From contig NZ_JFZG01000006.1 of assembly GCF_000607165.1 (NCBI RefSeq), forward strand, positions 744,001-808,000: a stretch of DNA of 64,000 nucleotides, written 5' to 3'. The DNA is from Ralstonia pickettii (lineage in GTDB: Bacteria > Pseudomonadota > Gammaproteobacteria > Burkholderiales > Burkholderiaceae). The notes beneath the pieces are model-generated. The model made no database searches. It was given only the letters and a program-made list of their open reading frames with translations, and was not told the DNA's origin. Of the stretch, positions 17,388 through 26,424 are shown piece after piece (the stretch's first letter is position 1; each line of letters starts with the position of its first letter). A program made the position numbers and the translations under genes.

Positions 17388-18446
17388 TTACTCTTCTCCG
17401 ACTGCCTCGGCCACTGCGATGGCGCCCATCGGCGTCACGCCCAGTGCTTCGCGGACCTTGTTCTCGATGTCGCGGGCGAGGTCGGGGTTCTCGCGCAGGT
17501 ATTCACGGCAGTTGTCACGGCCTTGGCCGATGCGCTCGCCGCCGTAGCTGTACCAGGCGCCGGACTTCTCAACGATCTTGGCTTCCACGCCGAGGTCGAT
17601 GATTTCGCCCTCGCGCGACACGCCCTGACCGTAAAGGATGTCGAAGATGGCTTCGCGGAACGGCGGCGCCACCTTGTTCTTGACGACCTTGACCTTGGTC
17701 TCGTTGCCGACCACCTCGTCGCCCTTCTTGATCGAGCCGATGCGGCGGATGTCCAGACGCACCGAAGCGTAGAACTTGAGTGCGTTACCACCCGTGGTGG
17801 TTTCCGGCGAGCCGAACATCACGCCGATCTTCATGCGGATCTGGTTGATGAAGATGACCATGCAATTGGTCTTCTTGATGGTGCCGGTCAGCTTGCGCAG
17901 TGCCTGGCTCATCAGGCGGGCCTGCAGGCCGGGCAACGCGTCGCCCATTTCGCCTTCAATTTCAGCCTTTGGCACCAGAGCAGCCACCGAGTCGATGACA
18001 ATCAGATCAACCGAGCCCGACCGAACCAGCGCGTCGGCGATTTCCAGAGCTTGTTCACCCGTGTCCGGTTGGGAGATCAGCAGGTCCGGCACGCTCACGC
18101 CAATCTTGTCGGCATAAGTGACGTCTAGAGCATGTTCCGCATCGATGAAGGCGCAAGTGCCGCCCAGCTTCTGCATCTCGGCAACCACCTGCAGTGTCAG
18201 GGTAGTTTTACCCGACGATTCCGGACCGTAGATTTCCACTACGCGGCCGCGCGGCAAGCCACCAACGCCCAGCGCCACGTCCAACCCCAACGAACCTGTC
18301 GACACGACTTGGACCGGCTCGACCTCGGCGTCGCCCATCTTCATGATGGAGCCCTTGCCGAACTGCTTTTCGATCTGCGCGAGCGCGGCAGCCAGCGCCT
18401 TCTGCTTTTCTGCGCTCATTGCGGCTGCCTTCTTACCGTCTTCCAT
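17388..18446 (-). CDS. recA: Recombinase RecA
   Basis: DNA strand-exchange ATPase and co-protease for LexA, 352 residues. Walker A GPESSGKT is at residues 74-81, the Walker B-type strand [15 protein letters not shown] follows, and the L2 DNA-binding loop reads [20 protein letters not shown]. The start [10 protein letters not shown] at 18446 is the one used by Ralstonia relatives as I remember them; MSAEKQK ten residues later is an alternative. The open frame continues upstream but contains no family sequence. A LexA-type box lies about 155 bases upstream in the divergent gap shared with a response regulator gene. Confidence 0.98.
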   Translation of the reverse strand: MEDGKKAAAMSAEKQKALAAALAQIEKQFGKGSIMKMGDAEVEPVQVVSTGSLGLDVALGVGGLPRGRVVEIYGPESSGKTTLTLQVVAEMQKLGGTCAFIDAEHALDVTYADKIGVSVPDLLISQPDTGEQALEIADALVRSGSVDLIVIDSVAALVPKAEIEGEMGDALPGLQARLMSQALRKLTGTIKKTNCMVIFINQIRMKIGVMFGSPETTTGGNALKFYASVRLDIRRIGSIKKGDEVVGNETKVKVVKNKVAPPFREAIFDILYGQGVSREGEIIDLGVEAKIVEKSGAWYSYGGERIGQGRDNCREYLRENPDLARDIENKVREALGVTPMGAIAVAEAVGEE

Positions 18447-18599
18447 GGTCGTCCTTCGTGCAAATTGGTGTATAAATGGGCCGCAAGGGCTTGCGATTCC
18501 AGCGGTTGCCTGCAATAACGGGCCGCAGCGTGATTGCCCCGACACGACCCATTCCATGACTTTAGCGCCGCCAAGACTACAGCACCGCGAATTCGGAGT

Positions 18600-18617
18600 A
18601 CTGTATAAAAAACCAGT
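18600..18617 (-). promoter_or_regulatory. LexA (SOS) box in the recA promoter
   Basis: CTGTATAAAAAACCAG, bounded by A and T, fits CTGT-N8-ACAG with one mismatch. On the minus strand a TTGTCA-like -35 and a TATACA-like -10 flank or overlap it, so LexA bound here would cover the recA promoter. This is the arrangement expected for SOS-induced recA in betaproteobacteria. Confidence 0.75.
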
Positions 18618-18711
18618 GGTTTTGACAAGTCTCCAGAACACATGTCGCGCGAAAACAATGTAGCGGGCGGGATGGGCAAGACATCTTGCCCGGCATCGCG
18701 GGGAGACACGC

Positions 18712-19422
18712 ATGCGCATCCTGATTGCCGAAGACGACGCCACGCTGGCTGACGGGCTCACACGCTCGCTACGCCAAGCGGGTTATGCCGTCGACCAAGC
18801 CTCCGATGGGGCGACTGCCGACGCGGCGCTGTCCGCGCAAACGGCCCAAACCTATGACCTGCTGATTCTCGACGTGGGCCTGCCGCGTATGTCCGGGCTG
18901 GAGGTCCTCAAGCGCCTGCGCTCGCGCGGGGCGATGCTGCCGGTGCTGATACTGACCGCCGCCGACAGTGTGGAAGAACGCGTCAAGGGACTGGACCTTG
19001 GTGCCGACGATTACATGGCCAAGCCCTTCGCGCTGTCCGAACTGGAAGCACGCGTGCGTGCGCTGGTGCGCCGGGGCACGGGCGGTGGCGCTACGCTCGT
19101 TCGCCATGGGCCGCTGGCGTTCGACCAAGTCGGGCGCATTGCCTATATCCATGATCAGGTGGTGGAACTGTCGGCGCGTGAGATCGGGCTGCTGGAGATT
19201 CTGCTGGCGCGCGTCGGTCGCCTGGTGTCGAAGGAGCAACTGGTCGACCACCTGTGCGGCTGGGGCGAAGAAGTCAGCAACAACGCCATCGAGGTCTACA
19301 TCCACCGGCTGCGCAAGAAGATCGAGGTGGAAGGCATCCGCATCGCTACCGTGCGCGGACTGGGCTATTGCTTGGAACGCATGGCCACCCCGACGACAAC
19401 CGCGACGGCTGCCCATGGGTGA
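18712..19422 (+). CDS. OmpR-family response regulator (TctD/QseB-like)
   Basis: A 236-residue two-component response regulator. The receiver domain has acidic residues EDD at 7-9, phosphoacceptor Asp54 in [17 protein letters not shown], and the switch Lys in [14 protein letters not shown]. The C-terminal winged helix ([26 protein letters not shown] and [15 protein letters not shown], about residues 146-222) binds DNA. It overlaps the downstream histidine kinase by eight bases. Closest in style to TctD and QseB. Targets are not visible, but the same operon carries DUF4212 and converges on an actP cluster, which suggests solute-uptake control. Confidence 0.92.
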   Translation: MRILIAEDDATLADGLTRSLRQAGYAVDQASDGATADAALSAQTAQTYDLLILDVGLPRMSGLEVLKRLRSRGAMLPVLILTAADSVEERVKGLDLGADDYMAKPFALSELEARVRALVRRGTGGGATLVRHGPLAFDQVGRIAYIHDQVVELSAREIGLLEILLARVGRLVSKEQLVDHLCGWGEEVSNNAIEVYIHRLRKKIEVEGIRIATVRGLGYCLERMATPTTTATAAHG

Positions 19423-20983
19423 TCGGCTGGCCTGGCCGTGGCGTCGGCATCGCGCGTCGCTGCGCGAACGTGACGACGCGGCGCCCGAGGCCGGGGGCCC
19501 CGATGACGGGGGCGACCTCACCGACACCCTCCCCCACCTCGAAGACGACGCCACGCGGCCCGTCGCCCGATCCCTCTTCGGCGAAATTCTCGACTGGATG
19601 CTCGCGCCGCTGCTGTTGCTGTGGCCGATGAGCATTGCGGTGACGTACCTGGTGGCCAAGTCGATTGCGAATGCGCCATACGACCGCGCGCTGGAATCGA
19701 GCGCGATCGTGCTCAGCCAGCAACTGCGCGAGGTGAATGGGCGCGTGACGCTGCAACTGCCGATCTCGGCGCGCGAGATTTTGCGCGCGGACGAAACCGA
19801 CAACATCTACTACCAAGTGCTCGGCACGAACGGCGAGTTTGTCTCCGGTGACCGCGACCTCCCGCTGCCGCCCGAGGAAGACGCCAACGCCGGTGGCCTC
19901 GTGCAGCTGCGCGACGACCACATCCACGGCGCTGAGATTCGCGTTGCCTATACGTTCGTGCAGCGGCCAGGCTCCGGCGACAAACCTGCGCTGGTGCAGG
20001 TGGCGGAAACGCTCGACAAGCGCGCGCAACTCGCGAACGAAATCATCAAGGGCGTGATCCTGCCGCAGTTCGTCATCCTGCCGTTGGCGGTGATCCTGGT
20101 GTGGTTTGGCCTCACGCGCGGGCTGGCGCCGCTCAATGCGATTCAGGAGCGCATCCGCGCGCGTAACCCGGGCGACACCAGCCCTATCGACGAAGGCGCC
20201 GCGCCGCAGGAGCTGACGCCGCTGGTGGCGTCGTTCAATGACCTGCTCGGGCGGCTGGAGCAATCGGTGCACACGCAGAAGCGCTTCATCGCAGACGCCG
20301 CGCATCAGATGAAGACGCCGCTGGCGGGTCTGCGCATGCAGGCAGAGCTGGCACAGCGCGAACAATCGCCCGATGAGCTGCGCCGCACGCTCGCGCATAT
20401 CGCCGACAGCTCGGATCGCACCGCGCACCTCGTGAAGCAGCTGCTTTCGCTGGCGCGCATGGAAAACATGGGCGCGACCGACGGTCTAGTGCCGCTGGAT
20501 ATCTGCGCGCTGTCACGCCAGGTGGTGGCCGAGTGGCTGCCCAAGGCGTGGGCCAAGCAGATCGACCTCGGCTTTGAAGAGCCTGGGCCGCCGGTCACGA
20601 TTTCGGGCAATGCAACGATGCTCGCCGAGATGCTCAACAACCTGCTCGACAACGCGATCCGCTACACGCCCGACGGCGGACATGTCACCGTGCGCGTGAC
20701 CACCGCGCCGTTCGAACCGTTCGTCTTCATCGATGTGGATGACACCGGCCCCGGCATCCCCGCGGCCGAGCGCGAACGCGTGATGCAGCGCTTCTACCGC
20801 ATTCTTGGCACGCAGGCCGAGGGCAGCGGGTTGGGCCTGGCCATCGTGCGCGAGATCGTGCAGCAACACGGCGGCGACATCGAGGTGCTCGACAACGTGT
20901 ATCAGGCATCTCCGCGGCTGGCGGGGGCGCGCTTTCGCATCACGCTGCATCGCTGCTCGCCGGGCGAGGAAGCCAACGCATGA
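19415..20983 (+). CDS. Sensor histidine kinase (TctE-like)
   Basis: A 522-residue membrane sensor kinase. A cytoplasmic acidic N-terminal stretch of about 55 residues, longer than usual, precedes transmembrane segment 1 (about 61-85). A periplasmic sensor domain of the TctE/2CSK type follows, then transmembrane segment 2 (about 213-233) and HAMP. The phosphorylated His297 is in FIADAAHQMKTPLAGLR. The ATP-binding domain has the N box NNLLDNAIRYTP, DTGPGIP and GSGLGLAIV. The ATG at 19415 overlaps the response regulator stop by eight bases. It overlaps DUF4212 downstream by four bases, so all three are co-translated. Confidence 0.92.
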   Translation: MGDRLAWPWRRHRASLRERDDAAPEAGGPDDGGDLTDTLPHLEDDATRPVARSLFGEILDWMLAPLLLLWPMSIAVTYLVAKSIANAPYDRALESSAIVLSQQLREVNGRVTLQLPISAREILRADETDNIYYQVLGTNGEFVSGDRDLPLPPEEDANAGGLVQLRDDHIHGAEIRVAYTFVQRPGSGDKPALVQVAETLDKRAQLANEIIKGVILPQFVILPLAVILVWFGLTRGLAPLNAIQERIRARNPGDTSPIDEGAAPQELTPLVASFNDLLGRLEQSVHTQKRFIADAAHQMKTPLAGLRMQAELAQREQSPDELRRTLAHIADSSDRTAHLVKQLLSLARMENMGATDGLVPLDICALSRQVVAEWLPKAWAKQIDLGFEEPGPPVTISGNATMLAEMLNNLLDNAIRYTPDGGHVTVRVTTAPFEPFVFIDVDDTGPGIPAAERERVMQRFYRILGTQAEGSGLGLAIVREIVQQHGGDIEVLDNVYQASPRLAGARFRITLHRCSPGEEANA

Positions 20984-21294
20984 GCATCACGCCCGGAACT
21001 CCGGCACGCCGCCGCTGGATCGCCAACATGCGTTGGATCGCAGCGCTGCTCACGGTGTGGTTTGTGGTGACATTCGTGGTCGCGTTCTTTGCGCGTGACC
21101 TGTCGACGCACTTTTTCAACTCGGACTGGACATTCGCCTACTGGGTCGGCGCGCAGGGTGCGCCCATCGTTTATGTGCTGATTACAGTGCTCTATGCCTG
21201 GCACACCAACCGCGCTGCGGATGCGGCCGCGCAAGACGACGAAACGGCGCAGCGCGAAGCCTCGTCGGAATCGTCCCCTCCGCCGTCAATCTGA
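20980..21294 (+). CDS. DUF4212 protein (sodium:solute symporter small-subunit type)
   Basis: A 104-residue protein with two transmembrane segments (about residues 17-38 and 55-78). It has the family signature RRWIANMRWIAALLTVWFVV, then WTFAYWVGAQGAPIVYVLIT and YAWHTNRAAD. DUF4212 proteins normally sit directly before a VC_2705-type sodium:solute symporter as its small subunit. Here the gene instead closes a two-component operon (four-base overlap with the kinase), and the nearest symporter, actP, is on the opposite strand with its own DUF485 partner. The tail after residue 80 is acidic and hydrophilic. Either it serves a symporter elsewhere or it acts with the kinase. Confidence 0.85.
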   Translation: MSITPGTPARRRWIANMRWIAALLTVWFVVTFVVAFFARDLSTHFFNSDWTFAYWVGAQGAPIVYVLITVLYAWHTNRAADAAAQDDETAQREASSESSPPPSI

Positions 21295-21304
21295 CACCGG
21301 CAAG

Positions 21305-21955
21305 TTACGCGGCACCCAGATGGCGCAGCTTCACGAAGGCCAACGCGGCCATTACCGCGTCGTTAAGCGCGTCGTGCGCGTCCCAGGTCGGCAAATCCAA
21401 TCCCTTCATGACAGTGGCGAAGCGCAGGTCCAGATCAGGGTCGCCCTGTTGCCGATACGGCGGTAGCTGCCGGAACTGATAGTCGTAATACAAGGCGGAA
21501 ACTTCAATCTTGGACTGCGGCAAGCCGATGCCAAGCATGGGCACCACCACCCGATTGAGCATCGCCACATCGAACTCAAGGTAGTAACCCACCAATGGCC
21601 TGCTGCCGATAAAGTGCAGCAGTGCATGGACGGCCTGCTCGATCGATACACCGCTGTCCAGGTCGCGGTTGCGCAGACGATGCACGCAGATGCTATCTGC
21701 GTGCATCTCGCCCCGTGGCCGGATCAGCAACTCCAGGCGCTGGCTGGTCAGAATGCGATTGCCGGCGATACGGACGGCACCGATGGAGATGATCTCGTCG
21801 GTGCGCACGTTCAGGCCTGTGGTCTCGCAATCGAGCGCGACCCACTCATCTGGGGGCGGTGCCTCGAAGAGGAAGCGGAACGCCGGATCGCGCAACTTGC
21901 GCAACTGGCGCCGCCTTTGCAGTGCCTGCAGCCAGTCGGAGAGCCGTCCATTCAT
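21305..21955 (-). CDS. DEDDh 3'-5' exonuclease of the actP cluster
   Basis: A 216-residue DnaQ-like exonuclease. All catalytic residues are present: Asp42 and Glu44 in LDCETTGL, Asp129 in LEFDVAML, and His194 with Asp199 in AHDALNDA. This makes it a DEDDh type, expected to be active on 3' ends of DNA, RNA or small oligonucleotides. A basic N-terminal helix (LQALQRRRQLRKLRD) precedes the domain. It follows the DUF294 gene by 16 bases, so the two are made together. In many proteobacteria this pair accompanies acetate-type symporters; its substrate there is not known to me. Confidence 0.88.
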   Translation of the reverse strand: MNGRLSDWLQALQRRRQLRKLRDPAFRFLFEAPPPDEWVALDCETTGLNVRTDEIISIGAVRIAGNRILTSQRLELLIRPRGEMHADSICVHRLRNRDLDSGVSIEQAVHALLHFIGSRPLVGYYLEFDVAMLNRVVVPMLGIGLPQSKIEVSALYYDYQFRQLPPYRQQGDPDLDLRFATVMKGLDLPTWDAHDALNDAVMAALAFVKLRHLGAA

Positions 21956-21971
21956 GACTGCTCGCTCATGT

Positions 21972-23798
21972 TCACATCCACTCGGTCCGCCAGCGCTGCC
22001 GCAGCAGCGCCTTGAACCGTTTGACGGCGCTCAGCGCATCCTTGAGCAGATCACGCTCCAGCGATGACAGGCTCGCCAGATGCACGTCGCACGACACCGG
22101 TTGATGCGCATCGATCTCCGCCAGCCCGGCCTTGAGCCGCAGCGTCATCAGGAAGTGCAGGCTCTCGCTCAACTCGGCAGCCATGTGCGCGTCGAGAGCC
22201 TCGGCGCGCACCAGTGCATCCAGACGCGGCACGGTGCCGGTCTCGTCGAGCACTTGGTGGGCCAGCGCAAGGCTGCGCACCCCGTGGACAATCGGGAAGA
22301 TGCCCTCCTTCTTCACGTCGAGCACCGGATCGGAATCGCCAAACCCGAGCAGGCGATCGCGCCAGCCGGGCGCGCCACTGAAGGCTTCAACGGCAGCGGC
22401 AAATCGACCCAGTACGGCGTCATTGTCGATCGCCAGCTCCAGCAACGTCCGTCGCAGCTGTTTGAGCAAGGTGGCATCGCCGCACACCGCATGGGCATCG
22501 AAGAAGATTGCCAGATGCATCAACCCTTCGGAGCTCGGCAGGATCAGCCATTCGCGAATGCGCCGCGCGAAGTCGCTCGCATTCATGCACCACTCGGGCC
22601 GGCTGAGCATGATGCCGCCAGGGCAAGGCGGGTAGCCGAACGCGGCTAGTGCATCGGAGAAGCGCGAGACGATGCGCTGCAGATCAGCGGGAGGCACATA
22701 ACCATCGCGCAGCACCAGCGCGTTGTCCTGATCGGTCTTGAGCAGTTGCTCGCCACGCCCCTCGCTTCCCATGACGAACAGGCAACTGTTTGCCACCAGT
22801 TCCGGTGGCGCGATCATCTGCCAGGCGCGTTCAAACAGTCGCGCGTTGATTTCGCGCACGAGGCTGGCGACGTGGTCAATGCGCGAGCCGCCACGTGTAA
22901 GCAGCGCGACCATCCGGGTGATCTGCGCGGCCACCTGCGCAAGCCCGTCCAAGTCCTGCGCTAGGTTGATCTGCACGGTCAGCAGATACGAGTGGTTGGC
23001 CAGGAAGCTGAACACATCCAGTGATTCCAGCAAACCGAGAATCTCATCTCCGTGCGTGACGACCAGCCGGTGCACGCGATGGCGCAGCATCAGCGTCAGG
23101 GCGTCGCCGATCTGCGCGGAGGCTGGGACGGTGATGAGCGAGAACTGACTCATCTGCCCTACCGGCAGACGATCCAGCGGTGTGCCTTGCAGGACGGCGC
23201 GCTGCAACGAACTGCGTGTGAAGATGCCCACGCGCGGCGGGCTGCTCGTGCCGTCACGCACGAGCACGTTCGAGGTGTTATGTGCTTGGAACAGCTTGAC
23301 CACGGAGACCACGTCCGTGTCGGCATCCACAAAATGGGCGGGCCGGATGAAGGCATCGCTCACGCGAGAGACGGCCAGCGACTGCATCGTCTCCATGCTC
23401 TGCCGCTGTGCGATGGCGCTGAGCTTGCTGCCGAGATCGGAAAAAAGCAGCGCGCCAAAGGTGGCGTTGGCGGCAATGAGGTCACGCACCGCCTGACGTG
23501 CCACCTGATAGACCACCACTTCTTCAGCAGCGACGAAGCGGCTGCTTGCCTTGCCAGCCACCAACGCCCGGCCGTCAAAGCAATCGTCGGGGCCGTAGGT
23601 GGCGATCAGCTCGTCGCCGTCGTACTGGGCGACGTGCCCTTTGATGATCAGGAACAGGTGCAGCGGTGCGGCACCCGTATCGAGGATGCTCTGCCCTTCC
23701 GGGTAATAGCCGATGTCGACGGCATCAAGCACCAGGCGCTGCTCGTCCTGGTTGAGGCAATCGAACGGCCAGACGGTGAAGTTGAAAGCGCTGGGCAT
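21972..23798 (-). CDS. Cyclic-nucleotide-binding/CBS/DUF294 nucleotidyltransferase-like protein
   Basis: A 608-residue cytosolic protein with four parts: a cNMP-binding beta-roll (about 15-125), two CBS motifs (about 145-265), a DUF294 nucleotidyltransferase-like domain (about 290-440), and a helical DUF294 C-terminal domain. The nucleotidyltransferase motif is intact: GSEGRGEQ at 344-351 and the DxD pair Asp356/Asp358 in KTDQDNAL, as in GlnD-type uridylyltransferases. It lies between actP (64 bases upstream) and the exonuclease (16 bases downstream). The domain set suggests a nucleotide-sensing regulator that modifies a protein. The target is unknown; the transporter is the obvious candidate. 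Confidence 0.9.
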   Translation of the reverse strand: MPSAFNFTVWPFDCLNQDEQRLVLDAVDIGYYPEGQSILDTGAAPLHLFLIIKGHVAQYDGDELIATYGPDDCFDGRALVAGKASSRFVAAEEVVVYQVARQAVRDLIAANATFGALLFSDLGSKLSAIAQRQSMETMQSLAVSRVSDAFIRPAHFVDADTDVVSVVKLFQAHNTSNVLVRDGTSSPPRVGIFTRSSLQRAVLQGTPLDRLPVGQMSQFSLITVPASAQIGDALTLMLRHRVHRLVVTHGDEILGLLESLDVFSFLANHSYLLTVQINLAQDLDGLAQVAAQITRMVALLTRGGSRIDHVASLVREINARLFERAWQMIAPPELVANSCLFVMGSEGRGEQLLKTDQDNALVLRDGYVPPADLQRIVSRFSDALAAFGYPPCPGGIMLSRPEWCMNASDFARRIREWLILPSSEGLMHLAIFFDAHAVCGDATLLKQLRRTLLELAIDNDAVLGRFAAAVEAFSGAPGWRDRLLGFGDSDPVLDVKKEGIFPIVHGVRSLALAHQVLDETGTVPRLDALVRAEALDAHMAAELSESLHFLMTLRLKAGLAEIDAHQPVSCDVHLASLSSLERDLLKDALSAVKRFKALLRQRWRTEWM

Positions 23799-23862
23799 GG
23801 TTGCCTTGAAGGCGGGCGATGCAATGCGTCACCCGCCTTCGATCAGCGTGGCCAGTGGCCGA

Positions 23863-25593
23863 TCAGTGGCCCGACGCGCCAGCCGCACCGAGGCCCGTTT
23901 CTGAGCGAACCTGCTGCGCGGCAAACGACGCCTTCTCGTTCTTGGCGCGAACGCTGCTGTCCAGCACCGAGAACAGCCACACGCCCACGAAGCCGATCGT
24001 CATCGAGAACAACGCGGGCGACGTGTACGGGAACCACGCCGAGCCCTTCGGATAGCCAAGCGTGGCTTCCCACACCGACGGCGAAACGATCGTCAGACCC
24101 ACCGACGAGATCAGCCCCAGGAACCCGCCAATGACCGCACCACGCGTGGTGCAGCCCTTCCACAGCATCGAGAGGAACAACACCGGGAAGTTGGCCGACG
24201 CCGCAACTGCAAACGCCAGCGACACCATGAACGCGATGTTCTGTTTCTCGAAAGCGATGCCGAGCAACACGGCAATCACACCGAGCACCAGCGTGGTGAT
24301 GCGCGACACCTTGAGTTCATCTGCGCTGTTGGCCTTGCCGTTCTTGAAGACCGTGGCGTAAAGATCATGCGACACCGCCGAGGCACCGGACAGCGTGAGC
24401 CCCGCCACCACCGCCAGAATCGTGGCAAAGGCCACGGCCGAGATGAAGCCGTAGAACACATCGCCGCCCACCGTCTTGGCCACCAGCACGGCTGCCATGT
24501 TGGCCGTGCCCGCACCGCCCTTGATGATGCCCTTGGCCACGTCGGACAGCTCAGGGTTCGTCAACACCAGCGTGATCGCACCAAAGCCGATGATGAAGAT
24601 CAGGATGTAGAAGTAGCCGATCCAGGTGGTTGCCCAGAAGACCGATTTGCGTGCCTCCTTGGCATCGGGCACCGTGAAGAAACGCATCAGGATGTGCGGC
24701 AGACCAGCGGTGCCAAACATCAGCGCCATGCCGAACGAGATGGCCGAGATCGGATCCTTGATGAAGCCGCCCGGCGCCATCACAGACAGACCGATCTTGG
24801 CAGCCTCATCGGGCGATTTGCCTGCATTGGCTGCAATGGCCGTCTTGACCTGCACGGCCTTGGCGAACAGCGCTTCAAAGCTGAAGCCGTACTGCGCCAT
24901 CACCATGATCGCCATGAAGGTCACGCCGGCCAGCAGCATGCACGCCTTGATGATCTGCACCCAGGTGGTTGCGGTCATACCGCCGAAGAGCACATAGACC
25001 ATCATCAGCGCGCCGACGATGACCACCGCGATCCAGTAATCCAGCCCGAACAGCAGCTTGATGAGCTGGCCTGCACCGACCATCTGAGCAATCAGATAGA
25101 ACGCCACCACCACCAGCGTGCCAACTGCGGCAAAGCTGCGGATGGGGCCTTGCTCAAACCGGTAGCCTGCCACGTCCGCAAAGGTGAACTTGCCGAGGTT
25201 GCGCAGCCGCTCGGCCATCAGGAACGTGATGATCGGCCAGCCGACCAGAAAGCCGATGGAGTAGATCAGGCCGTCGTAGCCGGAGGTCATCACGGCCGCG
25301 GAGATGCCCAGGAAGGACGCTGCCGACATGTAGTCGCCCGAGATGGCCAGGCCATTCTGGAAACCGGTGATACCGCCGCCCGCCGTATAGAAGTCTGCCG
25401 CGGAGCGCGTACGCTTGGCAGCCCACTTCGTAATCCACAGCGTGCCGGCCACGAACACTGCGAACAGCACGATGGCCGTGGTGTTGGTTTCCTGCTTGGC
25501 GGTCTGTCCGACATCGCCGCCGGCAGCCAGAGCTGCTCCGCAGGCGCCAGCGGCCAGTAGCGCCACCAGCAGGATCGAAAGTATCTTCTTCAT
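23863..25593 (-). CDS. actP: Cation/acetate symporter
   Basis: Sodium:solute symporter family permease for acetate and other short carboxylates, 576 residues. A cleavable signal peptide (about 1-23) precedes some 13 transmembrane segments, as in E. coli ActP. Typical stretches are [20 protein letters not shown] (about 68-87), which belongs to the cation-binding region, and [20 protein letters not shown]. The start overlaps the stop of the DUF485 gene by four bases. Downstream lie the DUF294 and exonuclease genes on the same strand. The acetate specificity is inferred from the family and from the DUF485 partner. Confidence 0.93.
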   Translation of the reverse strand: MKKILSILLVALLAAGACGAALAAGGDVGQTAKQETNTTAIVLFAVFVAGTLWITKWAAKRTRSAADFYTAGGGITGFQNGLAISGDYMSAASFLGISAAVMTSGYDGLIYSIGFLVGWPIITFLMAERLRNLGKFTFADVAGYRFEQGPIRSFAAVGTLVVVAFYLIAQMVGAGQLIKLLFGLDYWIAVVIVGALMMVYVLFGGMTATTWVQIIKACMLLAGVTFMAIMVMAQYGFSFEALFAKAVQVKTAIAANAGKSPDEAAKIGLSVMAPGGFIKDPISAISFGMALMFGTAGLPHILMRFFTVPDAKEARKSVFWATTWIGYFYILIFIIGFGAITLVLTNPELSDVAKGIIKGGAGTANMAAVLVAKTVGGDVFYGFISAVAFATILAVVAGLTLSGASAVSHDLYATVFKNGKANSADELKVSRITTLVLGVIAVLLGIAFEKQNIAFMVSLAFAVAASANFPVLFLSMLWKGCTTRGAVIGGFLGLISSVGLTIVSPSVWEATLGYPKGSAWFPYTSPALFSMTIGFVGVWLFSVLDSSVRAKNEKASFAAQQVRSETGLGAAGASGH

Positions 25594-25898
25594 TTGGCGA
25601 CGTCCTTCAGGATGTCCTGCGTCAGTTGATCGTATTCGCTGTTGGCCCGGCGCACGTAGATGCCGGTAATGACGACCGTGAAGATGATGACCGCCATACC
25701 GACGGGCACGCCCACGCTCATCACACCTGTACCCACGGGCTTGGCGAGAAACGCCTTATCGAACGCGATCAGCGCGATGTAACCGTAGTACACAGCAAGC
25801 ATCAGCACTGTCAGAACGATTCCGAGCTTGTTGCGTCGCTGTTTGAGTTGCGCATATTTCGGATGCGCCTCGATTTTTCCTACCAATCCATCCTGCAT
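25590..25898 (-). CDS. DUF485 membrane protein (YjcH type)
   Basis: A 102-residue inner-membrane protein with two transmembrane segments (about 25-46 and 58-82). The start [20 protein letters not shown] and the following [20 protein letters not shown] are characteristic of DUF485. In E. coli the homologue yjcH lies between acs and actP. Here it is directly upstream of actP with a four-base overlap, and no acs gene is adjacent. It is the first gene of the DUF485-actP-DUF294-exonuclease operon and probably assists the symporter. Confidence 0.9.
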   Translation of the reverse strand: MQDGLVGKIEAHPKYAQLKQRRNKLGIVLTVLMLAVYYGYIALIAFDKAFLAKPVGTGVMSVGVPVGMAVIIFTVVITGIYVRRANSEYDQLTQDILKDVAK

Positions 25899-26424
25899 CG
25901 CCTGTCTCCTGGTTTGCTTTTGGAATGTGTGCGGCGATTCTGGATAGCGAAACTGACTGAACTCTTACTCACGCCGTCCGTGGCGGTTTACTGCGATAGT
26001 GGTTTTCCCTAGCGCTGCAAAACTACGTAAGAAACAGTGCGCGACATCCGGCGCCAAATGGATCGCGGGGCGGCTCCCCTCGCCCAAAACGACGCTGGCC
26101 AGCGCGTGCATCTTGTGCATATGCACATTCGCAGGACGCGCACATACCGTCTGGCACTGCCGGCACAAAGTGGCCGTTGGATGATGCAGCGCACGCATTG
26201 CAGTAAGGGCCAAGTCGATGCACCGCTACCCGACTCAGGCGAGCCCAAGTGCTTGATTTTCTTGAAATCTCGATCACCAATCGAGTGTATTGAAAGGCAC
26301 ATGTCTGTCAGAACACCGTAAGTTTCGCCTCCCACAATCGTTGACACTTCCGCGGGCGAAAAGCGTTTGCGTTGTCATGTCCATGCCCAGCGGGACGACC
26401 TACGAAAAAAAAACAGGAGACAAC
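25899..26424. other. Long divergent intergenic region, DUF485-actP operon / MHS transporter
   Basis: A 526-base gap without a credible gene; the short open frames in it have biased, non-protein-like composition. It must hold the promoters of both flanking units. It contains a perfect 14-base palindrome TGTGCATATGCACA at 26114-26127 and AT-rich stretches near 26260-26300 and 26395-26415. The length suggests several regulator sites. Confidence 0.55.
26114..26127. promoter_or_regulatory. 14-base perfect palindrome in the actP/MHS intergenic region
   Basis: TGTGCATATGCACA is fully self-complementary. It lies about 215 bases upstream of the DUF485 start and 300 bases upstream of the MHS start. 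It resembles a Crp/Fnr- or GntR-type half-site arrangement (TGTGN..NCACA) but with shorter spacing than classical Crp sites. Binding is inferred from symmetry only. Confidence 0.35.

Noticed and set aside
18447-18761. Upstream extension of the recA frame
   Set aside because: It would run through the LexA box and into the response regulator gene; known RecA proteins start at MEDGKKAA or close to it.
26037-26321. A 94-codon open frame in the actP/MHS gap
   Set aside because: Composition is Arg/His-rich without a ribosome-binding site or recognisable fold; several overlapping frames there look equally random.
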